Shown here in pieces: positions 9,277 to 17,045 of a DNA stretch of 64,000 bases. Under the pieces are notes generated by a model that was given only the letters and a program-made list of their open reading frames with translations, ran no database searches and was not told where the DNA came from. How positions within the stretch are numbered: position 1 is the first letter of the stretch; each line of letters opens with the position of its first letter. The stretch lies in NCBI GenBank assembly GCA_003116875.1, contig BCKT01000008.1, positions 310,001 to 374,000 on the forward strand, in the 5' to 3' direction. The translations under genes were made by a program, and so were the position numbers. This stretch comes from Takashimella koratensis (lineage: Eukaryota; Basidiomycota; Tremellomycetes; Trichosporonales; Tetragoniomycetaceae).

Positions 9277-9444
9277 CTAAGAGGACCTGTACCAGCTTTT
9301 TTTGGAAGCCTCTCAATCGGCGGCGTCATGATGCTCCCATCGTCTTGTCTCTCCCACAAAGATCGGCATTTGTGCAGAACTGAACATTCGCTGTCGACAT
9401 TTGGTGCAGTAGTCTACTGGCATGCTCATCCTGAACACCCTAAA
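9277..9444 (-). pseudogene. Relic A of the Cys/His family
   Basis: Reading the minus strand from about 9444 gives a stretch ending DYCTKCRQRMF, a family-type Cys-x2-Cys-x-x-R-M-F module. It continues to WEHHDAAD, where an in-frame TGA stands exactly where the His-x5-Cys cysteine is expected. After the TGA the frame continues EASKKSWYRSS, matching the KSWYPLG tail, and then hits a stop. A one-base shift there recovers LGRKPAAEHQ. No upstream membrane span or splice pattern survives. The order of motifs is clear, so this is a decayed member and not a chance frame. Confidence 0.65.
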
Positions 9445-9464
9445 CATACCGACCTTGTTTTCCA

Positions 9465-9683
9465 CTACCCATTCTTTCTCATCAACCTTTCACCGTCTTC
9501 CAGATACATATCGGAGTATTTTTGTTGCGCTCTAATCAAATCCCCCCTGCTGTACAGTGTACATCCCTTCACTTGAGGATCTGGCCTCCCGCCGAGGTAC
9601 TCCCACCAGCTTTTTTCCCGACTAGGGTAATCAAGGCGGCGCACCGAACCGGTCCCTCTCGTTTCGAGCCCTCTACACATCAT
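9465..9683 (-). pseudogene. Relic B: isolated C-terminal motif of the family
   Basis: An open minus-strand frame contains SREKSWWEYLGGRPDPQVKG, which resembles the KSWYPLGRRP tail of intact members, followed by unrelated sequence ending LEDGERLMRKNG. No Cys-x2-Cys module or membrane span precedes it. It directly follows relic C, so it may be a second, partly duplicated tail end. It could also be a chance resemblance; the match is one motif only. Confidence 0.4.
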
Positions 9684-9960
9684 CTCCGACGAACTTCACC
9701 TCTTTCGGCGCTGGTCGCTTGCCGAGTGGGTACCAACTCTTCTTCAACGCCCGGCAATCCGCGTCTTCCATATGTTCATATCTTTCTCCGTTTTTCGCCC
9801 CGCTATCCTCTATGGTCTTGCATCCTTGTACGAGGGTGAAAATTCGGCGGTGGCATCATTTTGTTCTAGCTCTCGGGTATGGTAATGCACTCAAATCGGT
9901 TATTCCGAGCGTGTTTCACCACCACCGTGTACGTTTTTTTTTTGCTATGGCCGTTTGCAC
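9673..9960 (-). pseudogene. Relic C of the Cys/His family
   Basis: From 9855 downward the minus strand reads CHRRIFTLVQGC, then YEHMEDADC (His-x5-Cys) and KKSWYPLGKRPAPKE to a stop at 9673. This is a complete downstream half of a family member. Directly before the CHRRIF codons there is an in-frame TGA. Further up, frames carry more stops and a run of ten T on the plus strand near 9932, with no recognisable span. The upstream block near 10033-10085 resembles the promoters of members 8 and 9, so a full gene probably once stood here. Confidence 0.6.
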
Positions 9961-10391
9961 AACCTCAAGCAGGCATTTGGTATTGTCGCACGTCCGGTGG
10001 AGCCTCTCTCCCCAGGCTGCGCGTGAACGCAGTATGGGAGTGAACGGACGCATAAGGAGACCGAATGGGGCTCAAAGGACCACCACGTTGGGCTAGATGA
10101 AGGATGAAAGGAGCAAGAGGTGAGATCCGTTCAAATGACCCCGACGTCACCATTGTGGACTTGCAACACGTTACATAGTTGGCGATCGCCTCCTCGTCTT
10201 AAGGGGAGACCGGAAACGCACTCGTCTGCCTGCTCAAGTATCCGCTGAGCTTGCTCGGAATCCCCTGGCACAGTACGGCATGGTACGACATGGTCGTCTG
10301 ATCCAACGAGGCTAAATCCTCAAATGCTCCAGAATTTGTAAAGTACAGATGTCTATGCAAAGAGTCCGAGAGCCCCCTTATCTCTTCCCTG
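9961..10391. other. Flank between relic C and array member 11
   Basis: Contains GGGAGTGAACGGACGCATAAGG and then GGGGCTCAAAGGACC (about 10033-10083), similar to the upstream block of members 8 and 9. No intact gene is seen. Confidence 0.35.
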
Positions 10392-10805
10392 TCATGCCAC
10401 CTGCTTGGACAACGGCCCTGGTCTTCGCCAAAACGTCCAGGAACACCCACTCCCTCCTGCTCTCAAACACCCGTCAACTACCTCTCCATCCTCAAACTTG
10501 GTTTTGACATGCTGAAATGTTCCTGTAAATCTCCCATCCCCATCCGTTAACCTTTCCCACTCGATGCCTTCTTGTTGATCGGGGATATAGATCCTCGCTT
10601 TGCACAGCTCGCATGGAAGGTCGTTGCCTTTACAGATGAGGTCTTGGCGCCACATGACGAAGAGACAGAGGAGGAGGATACAAGGCGCCATGAGGCAGAA
10701 GAGGATGAGGTTGCCCTGAGGGGAGAGACCGGTGGAGTTGCATAGGTTGGAGTTGGTGTATGTCGTCGCGCAGTTGGTCGCGCCGAGGCGACGGGGAAGG
10801 ATCAT
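10392..10805 (-). CDS. Array member 11: intronless membrane protein with Cys module, 137 aa
   Basis: A single open frame. N-terminus of about 30 residues with several Asn/Thr and two Cys (CATTYTNSNLCNSTG), giving a possible N-glycosylation site NST. Membrane span about residues 32-53 (LILFCLMAPCILLLCLFVMW). Then DLICKGNDLPCELCKARIYIPDQQ, which aligns with the ICRGKD..C-x2-C-x-x-RIFLPEQ region of members 4 and 10. The His to Cys spacing is longer than in sisters (FQHVKTKFEDGEVVDGC), and the tail has GCSWTFWRRPGP in place of KSWYPLGRRP. Unlike the other intact members it has no intron before the span. Function unknown. Confidence 0.78.
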   Translation of the reverse strand: MILPRRLGATNCATTYTNSNLCNSTGLSPQGNLILFCLMAPCILLLCLFVMWRQDLICKGNDLPCELCKARIYIPDQQEGIEWERLTDGDGRFTGTFQHVKTKFEDGEVVDGCLRAGGSGCSWTFWRRPGPLSKQVA

Positions 10806-11382
10806 GGTGAATGAGAGTAGGAGGAAGGAGGGACGAGGAGGGTAAAGAGGTGTAAGACGATGTGGAAAAGAGGAAGAAGTAGAGTGTCCGTTTAAGGAAG
10901 GCAGTCGAGAATGTACGTGCGACAGCTAGGCATCGAGCCAGTTTGCGTACCTTCGGTTGGGTCGAAAAGAGTGGGCGACCTCAGACTTGGACTCGGTCGT
11001 TTGTTGTACTCGTTCAGATACAAACTGATTGCGGATATGGATATCTGAGTGAAGGCATATGTTAAGGTCGTGGACTAGGTGTCGTAACAGTATGGGAGCT
11101 TGTGGAAAGATTGTGAAAGGGGCAGATAAACAAAAGACGGTTCGCGCGGGATCCCTTCCTTTGATACGTATCGTTGCCACGCTCGTTGCTGGATATGGTT
11201 CACGGTGCCTTGTCATGTCTCTTGGTACAGCTAGTCTTTCTATACATACTCGATACATATTCGGATATAATAATTCACGGCGATGAAGGTTTACACATTC
11301 ACGTACTGCCTACGCTCACGGCAACATCATTTACCAACCAAGACTAACGAGACGAGCTACCGACTAAGGCTAAAGTACCAGA
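10806..11382. other. Intergenic between array members 11 and 12
   Basis: A minus frame at 10926-11258 is open for 110 codons but has no span, Cys module or splice pattern of the array and no recognisable domain. I treat it as non-coding flank. Confidence 0.4.
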
Positions 11383-11726
11383 CTATTTTTTGGTGGGACA
11401 ACCTTCATGAAAGTTTGTTCCCTCGTTTGCAGGAGCGCTCTTGGTGAACGGTATCTTACAATAATGGCATTTGGGACGTCTCGACCTCCAAAATGCGTAG
11501 CTGATTCCTACAATCACTACGATGCTGATGATCCCGATTGCGACGGGAGCTGAGCAAGAGTAGGGTGTTAGTGTCTGTCATGGTAGAAAAGAAGACGAGC
11601 GTGAAGGGATTGTACGGGAGAGGAGGGGAGAGTTTGCTCACCCCAGTATTTTTGGAATTCACTCTCCACGCTCGAAGTATCGGTCGACGAGGTGTCGGTG
11701 GTAGTATCTCGTAGGAGCAAATACAT
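11383..11726 (-). CDS. Array member 12: small membrane protein with minimal Cys/His module, 83 aa
   Basis: Exons 11642-11726 and 11383-11549; phase-1 intron GTGAGC...GCTCAG. N-terminus MYLLLRDTTTDTSSTDTSSV and onward to QKYW, strongly Thr/Ser/Asp-rich. Span PVAIGIISIVVIVGISYAFW, then RSRRPK and a compact CHYCKIPF, ending FHEGCPTKK. The pattern Cys-x2-Cys ... His-x2-Cys is a shortened version of the module in members 2-4 and 10. It forms the right-hand end of the array, next to a divergent housekeeping gene. Function unknown. Confidence 0.72.
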
Positions 11727-12223
11727 CTTGTCAAGCAGAGGCCGAGCTCGTCTTCTATTGTTTCTTCGCTTATTACGTAGCGGCGAGGAATAGACGAGCT
11801 GGGTGATAGCGCGAATTGCGTGAGTTGCGTGAGTCGAGGGAGATGGGTGAATATGGCGAGAGGTAAGTGAGAGGAGAAGGCTAGCCGAGACTGGTGATCA
11901 TTTTTGTCACTCGGGGTTAGAGAGTATTGAACTGCTGGGTGAGGTAGAATTGGAATCGGTATCGGGGTATGCATATGTAGGTGACGTGGGTGAGCCCCCC
12001 GATTGCGGGGAGTGTTTGAGCATGTGTTTGAAGGTATGAGGGGGTTACAAAGGCAGCGAACGTGAAGGGTGGGGTAATGGTGAAGGGAAGGCCAAATTGA
12101 CCTTGCTGCCACAAAATCGCCACTCACTTCAAATCGTCGCGTCGCGTGTTTCGTCGAAATGACTTTTCGCACCGACTTCCGACTTGTCCGTTTCACCATC
12201 AACCTCTCAACCACAAAAGCACA
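11727..12223. promoter_or_regulatory. Divergent intergenic region, array end / TXNDC9-like gene
   Basis: Lies between two head-to-head starts (11726 minus, 12224 plus). A long minus frame crosses it but is low-complexity and overlaps exon 1 of member 12 in another frame, so I leave it out. It should carry both promoters. Confidence 0.5.
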
Positions 12224-13478
12224 ATGAGGTCAGTCCTGCCCCCGTGCTCCCCGTTCCCACCCTTCTGACCCATGCATGATAGATACTAACCCTCTCTTCC
12301 CTCCTCCTCCATCTCGCTTTTCGCTACATATCCATAGCGCGCCCCCTTCTCCGACGCTTTCCGACTCGGCCCTCCTCGATTCCCTCGAAGCCGAATTCGA
12401 CCTCGGCAGCGAACGCGAGCGCCGTATGGCCGCTGTCCGTGAACAAGTACATAAAGCGCAGGCGCTGAGGGAGAGCGAGTATGGCCGGGTGGTCACTTAT
12501 GGAGAGGAGAAGAAGTTGGTAGAGAGGATGACGTGAGTACCTCATCCGAAGCCGAAGGCAAGGCGAGCAGAGGAGAGAGGGAGAGAGAGGGAGAGAGAGG
12601 GAGAGAGAGAGAGAGAGAGAGAGAGATAGTCTAGAGGAAATAGATGCAAGCGGGGATCTTGGGTTGAATCGTAGCTGAATGACCCCTGGCAGGAACGAGA
12701 AATGGTGTTTGATACATTTCTTTCACCAAGAGTTCCCACGGTGTCGAATCATGGACAAGCGTCTCGAAGTGAGCATTAGGGCTCCTGATCCATATACCTA
12801 ACCCATATCCCACCTTTTTCCCCCTATGCTCCTTGTCTCTCCGGCTCTATCTCTCTTATCAAGGACACAAGCTGACCTTTACGTGACAGGAACTCGCCCC
12901 TAAATACATCCACACTCTCTTCCTCCGCGCTTCCGTGGCGGACACGCCCTTCATGGTGGGCAAATTTGGGATTCAGGTGTTGCCTTGTGTCCTGGTATTC
13001 GTGGACGGGCGGTGTGCGGATCGGTAAGTACGAGTTTGGCTCGAAGTCGGGAGTTGGAGATGCGCCTAGTCGTCAACGACGTCTTCTCGAAATGCTGGAT
13101 TTGAGACGATGGAGAGCAGGGCGTGGGAGATTTGCTTTCTGTCGACGTCTTACTGACCACCCCAGGTTGATCGGATTCGAGGAACTCGGCGATTCGGACG
13201 CCTTTACATCAGCTACTCTTGAATTCCGTCTGAAAGCATCCGGCGTCCTCCCTACGGGCCCTATCACGCTATCCTCTATGCTTCCTGCGGGCTTACAACA
13301 AGGCTCGGCATCCGGGCCGGATTGGGTGGGTGTGAGTGGGGATGGTGATGAGGACTCGGACGATGAGAGGGAGAGGTGGGGTGGGAAGGGAACCGGAACA
13401 GGGGCGAGGGGAGCAAGGAGGGGAAAGACGGGGATTAGGGATGGGCTGGCTAGTCTGGGTATGGACGAGTATGAGTAA
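12224..13478 (+). CDS. PLP1: TXNDC9/Plp1-type phosducin-like protein, 240 aa
   Basis: Exons 12224-12228, 12338-12532, 12693-12768, 12890-13023 and 13166-13478. Family role: phosducin-like proteins of this class bind the CCT chaperonin and assist folding of tubulin and actin in the cytosol. Residues 1-66 are helical and charged. The thioredoxin-like fold begins at EKWCLIHFFHQEFPRCRIMD (about 69-88), then KYIHTLFLRASV and FMVGKFGIQVLPCVLVFVDG. There is no redox CxxC, as expected for this family. The C-terminus is Gly/Arg-rich and ends GIRDGLASLGMDEYE. The first coding exon is only five bases (ATGAG), phase 2. A GA-repeat lies in the second intron. Confidence 0.88.
12568..12627. repeat. GA-rich microsatellite in an intron
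   Basis: Runs of GAGAGAGG and then (GA)n within intron 2 of the TXNDC9-like gene. It has no coding effect. Confidence 0.85.
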
Positions 13479-13647
13479 GCACTGGGGAGGGTGGGTGAGA
13501 AGGGCAGGGTTGGCAAGGTGATTGAGGCCGGGACGAGTGGGAGGTCTCGTGGGACTATGTGAAGGGGTAGGCAGTAGGTCACACATATCATCTTGGATAA
13601 CTCTTGCACACTGGCATTATCGGCATATGTACACATACAATCGCGCC

Positions 13648-15100
13648 CTAAGCGTCTCCACGCATCAGCCCCCAGAGCTGTTTAACCTCCTCATCGTCTC
13701 GGCTCAGGTTAATACGTTCTGCCGCCACAGCATCTGCGACGTGGTCGGGGTTGGTGCTCCCACACAATGGAGTTATCCCCCACCTACCCAGGTAGTCAGC
13801 TAGGGCACTCTATTGTTTTGGATGTGTCTCAAAGTGGGATTGGTGGTATATTGGTCGTTGGGTGGGTAGGGGTGAGAAGAGACGTACAATTGGCAGACCC
13901 GATAGAGCGTTGATTCTGGCGTAGCTCCGACTCGACGAGCAAGGGAGACCAGCGTCGGATGCGCAAGGAGGCTAGGCGAACCGGTAAGTGTCCAGAAGGA
14001 TTGGTACATGATTCCTCTCTCTTGACAGAGATCGTACACTAAACAAGGAGTCAGTACGTGCTCATCAACCTCGTCGCTGGTGCCCCCCCAGGTGCCCCAC
14101 GACACTATTCCCACTGTTTTACAGTCACTCACCGTCCCAGTCCCATCCGTTCCCCTGATACCACCTATTCTGAACTATCTCTACTCCCTTGCCTTCTCCC
14201 TTGACACCATCCAACCACCTTACTTCCTCCGCGTCATAACAATTCGAAACCCCGATCCGTCTCACTTTCCCGTCCTCCACAGCTGCCTTCAACACCCCCC
14301 ACGCCTCCTGCGTCTGGGCGCGGGTTCTGAGCGGAGAGTGGAGGACGAGTGCGTCAAGATAGCTCGTGTGCAAGTTGGAGAGCGAACGGGAGAGGGAGGA
14401 GAGGACTTGAGAAGAGATCGGGGAAGAGGGATCGTAAGGAAGTGGAAGGGAAGGGTCTTGTCCGTCGATCGAGGTAAATCTGCACGAATGAGCAAAGGAG
14501 ACGTGCGGGGAAGAGTTGATGAACGGGAGGACGCGGTGAACGCGGGAGGAAGAGGAAGAGGAGGATGGGAACGAAGACAGGCGATAAATGTGGATAAAAG
14601 GATCAGGCGTACTTGGTTTGGATGTAGAGCTCTTCTCTGGTGACGATACCTTCATCGATGGCTCGCTTGATCCCTTGTCCCACTAGGTCTTCTCTATGAG
14701 TCTATCAGCCCCGTGCAGACCATGACCAGTAGTTCAGGTCATTGGGACCGCGAGACACAGGACACAACGTACCGATAGTGCTACGACAATCCGTCAGCCT
14801 CGTGTGACCTCTGTAAAGTGATGTATACGTTGGCCGTGTCATGGCCAGGGCTCACCTTGGGTTGGCAAGCGGTGTCGATGGCTCGGAAACCAGCTTTAAG
14901 AGCCGAGTAGACAAGGTCCGCGGTACGTTCTTTCTTCCTAGGGGTAAAGGGGCTCAGCGTAGTCGTTGGGTTGGTGTCAAGATTGGGAGGGGGTAAAGAG
15001 GTGTGGAGCATTGAGCCGAGAGCAAGGAGGTACCAAGAAGAAACACGACATACCACGCTGTCCCGTAGATGATCTTGGGAATGCGCATATTGTCTTCCAT
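13648..15100 (-). CDS. Aldo/keto reductase, 291 aa
   Basis: Exons 15054-15100, 14856-14937, 14773-14780, 14613-14693, 14479-14133 (read downward), 14038-13888 and 13807-13648. A NAD(P)H-dependent carbonyl reductase of the AKR superfamily. Catalytic tetrad visible: Asp37 (RAIDTA), Tyr45 (KHYRED), Lys73 (IQTK) and His120 (LVLHSP). Later motifs: RRIGVSNCYDAEEV, then GITPLCGSTNPDHVADAVAA. Substrate cannot be told. The third exon is only 8 nt (His-Tyr-Arg codons), and it supplies the catalytic Tyr; without it the frame and tetrad are lost. The last splice site (acceptor AATAGAG) is chosen for frame and homology. Confidence 0.85.
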
Positions 15101-15280
15101 GGTCTGAGCCAAGGTGGAAGGGGCGAGTCCAAGATGAGGAAATTGGTTGGTGTGGTAGCGGTAGATGTGAGTGGAGGAGCAAAGTGGAGGTCGGTCACGT
15201 CACGGTGAAAGATTCAGATGGTCCAATATCCATCCATGGTTGGTGCTACAACAACAAACGACATCTACAAACGCCCCTAT

Positions 15281-16414
15281 CTAGTCGTCGTCCTCATCTT
15301 CACCGCCTCCATACCCCTCACCTTCACCCTCACCCTCCTCATCCTCATCATCTCCACCTCCAATCTCAATCCCACCATCTTCTTGTTCCTCTACCAACCC
15401 CTTGGCCTCCCTTCTTCTCCTCTTCTTCTCCTCCAACTTTCTCAGAATCTTCTCGGCCTTGTTAAAGATCCCAGATGTCGCCGCTCCGCACGCATAACAT
15501 TTCGGCGACTTGACAAACCGGTCGATCGCGCACTTCATGCAAAAATAGTGTCCGCATTTCGTGATGACTGGCTCTGTGAATTCTTTGCGGCAGATCAAGC
15601 AGGCGAATGGCAAGTCTTCTTCGTCACTGTCGTCGTCGGGGACTGTAGCGGAAGGGTCGGCAGGGTCGAGTTTATCAAGTTGCCAGCCGGCAAGATAATC
15701 GCCTCGGTCGTGTAGGAACTTGCAAGAGTCGCCGTACCCACAGAACCCAGTCTCCTTATACGGCTTGCACACGTCAGGCTGGTAGTCGACCAGCGTAATG
15801 GTGCGGATATTCGCAGTCGCTCGGATCGGACCAAACTTTGACTTGGCCTCGAGCGCTTCTTTGCTCTTGTTGATCGTGGGTAGGTAGTTGGCAGCTCCGC
15901 GGTATATCCCGTCGTCAATCTCGCCGTCCTGCATAAATGTCAGCGTGCGTCTTTGAATCACGAGCGGCGTGTGCGAGACTTGTAATCGGTAAGAGCCGAC
16001 CATCGAGCTGGGAGAAACGCTCAAACTCACCTCGTTGAGCTTGACTCGCTTATCATCTTTCTGCTCGACACTCTCCAAATCCCAATCTGCACTTCGGGTG
16101 GCCAAGTCGTCTCCCTTCTTCATCAACCCTTCGTCTGCCCGATACTCGAACTCGTCGAGCCCTCCTCCGGCGTCGGCTCCGTCCGCATCGCCCGCTACGT
16201 CTCGGCGCCGTTTGCTACCCTGTACGAGGGGGTTGAAGCCGGACTTGAGGTTAGGGCGGACAACAGAAGATGTCTCGGGGGTGGAAGTCGGGTCGGCGGA
16301 GGTGGATGAAGGGGAAGGAGAGCGTTTACGGGATTGAACAGGGCGAGAGCGAGGGCCCTTTTTGAAAGCGACGACGGGTGCCGGGGCGGATGAGGAGGAT
16401 GCTTCGGCAGACAT
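15281..16414 (-). CDS. CWC24: Pre-mRNA splicing factor Cwc24 (RNF113A type), 343 aa
   Basis: Exons 16031-16414 and 15281-15928. Spliceosome-associated protein of the Prp19/Bact stage. A disordered N-terminus with SPSPSS is followed by a C-x8-C-x5-C-x3-H zinc finger (CKPYKETGFCGYGDSCKFLH), the linker GDYLAGWQLDKLD, and a C3HC4 RING (CLICRKEFTEPVITKCGHYF, then CMKC and CYACG). Both domains in this order define the family. The tail is an acidic Gly/Glu run. The 102-nt intron is a multiple of three without a stop, so intron retention would insert 34 residues after KRVKLNE. Divergently placed from the zinc-cluster gene. Confidence 0.93.
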   Translation of the reverse strand: MSAEASSSSAPAPVVAFKKGPRSRPVQSRKRSPSPSSTSADPTSTPETSSVVRPNLKSGFNPLVQGSKRRRDVAGDADGADAGGGLDEFEYRADEGLMKKGDDLATRSADWDLESVEQKDDKRVKLNEVSLSVSPSSMVGSYRLQVSHTPLVIQRRTLTFMQDGEIDDGIYRGAANYLPTINKSKEALEAKSKFGPIRATANIRTITLVDYQPDVCKPYKETGFCGYGDSCKFLHDRGDYLAGWQLDKLDPADPSATVPDDDSDEEDLPFACLICRKEFTEPVITKCGHYFCMKCAIDRFVKSPKCYACGAATSGIFNKAEKILRKLEEKKRRRREAKGLVEEQEDGGIEIGGGDDEDEEGEGEGEGYGGGEDEDDD

Positions 16415-16641
16415 GGTGGTGGTGGTGGTGGTGGGATAGGCGATGAGTAAGGGATTGAGACGGCTGAGAGTAGTCGTCGAAAGAGATATATGATTCTACT
16501 TTCCCACGGCGGCTGACAAAGCAGCTGACTCAGCCAAGGGAGGGAGGGAAGAGTGCCACACTCGGTGTTAGTGTGATGCTTTCGGCGTTATTGAACCACC
16601 TCGCTGCTGTCCCACCCTGGATGCTCGAATATACTCTGGGC

Positions 16642-16689
<48 letters not shown>

Positions 16690-17045
16690 CCCAATCTGCC
16701 ACCATAAAAACACCGCATGTCGCCGTTGCGATCAACAACTTCTTCACCATCCTCCCGTTGTCTCATTCCGCCATACTCCTCCCTTCTCGGCGTTATCCTC
16801 TTGCCCCCCTACCTAGCCAAGGCCTCCACCGACCAGGTCCACCTCGGATCCACCTCGGACTCGCACACCAAGAACCAAACACCCCCGGCCACCACCACCG
16901 ACCTGGTCGAGCCCACCCCACCTAGCCCAATCCCCGCACCCACCCCATCCTCACCCCGCCCCAGCCTATCACTCACCCACCACGGCCCCATCACCACCTA
17001 CCACCACCCATCACCATCACCCATCAACCACCGCCCACCCTCACC
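16415..17045. promoter_or_regulatory. Divergent promoter region with GT microsatellite
   Basis: Lies between CWC24 (start 16414, minus) and the zinc-cluster gene (start 17046, plus). It contains a (TGG)n run near 16415-16436 and a long (GT)n tract (16643-16688). Open frames here are produced by the repeats and by C-rich sequence just before 17046. Confidence 0.6.
16643..16688. repeat. (GT)n microsatellite
   Basis: Over 20 GT dinucleotides with one TTT interruption, inside the shared upstream region. Confidence 0.95.

Noticed and set aside
9465..9683. Relic B as an intact gene
   Set aside because: Only one family motif, no membrane span, no Cys module, and the frame starts within the tail of relic C.
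16530..16925. Frames with (CV)n or (HT)n runs
   Set aside because: Produced by the GT microsatellite.
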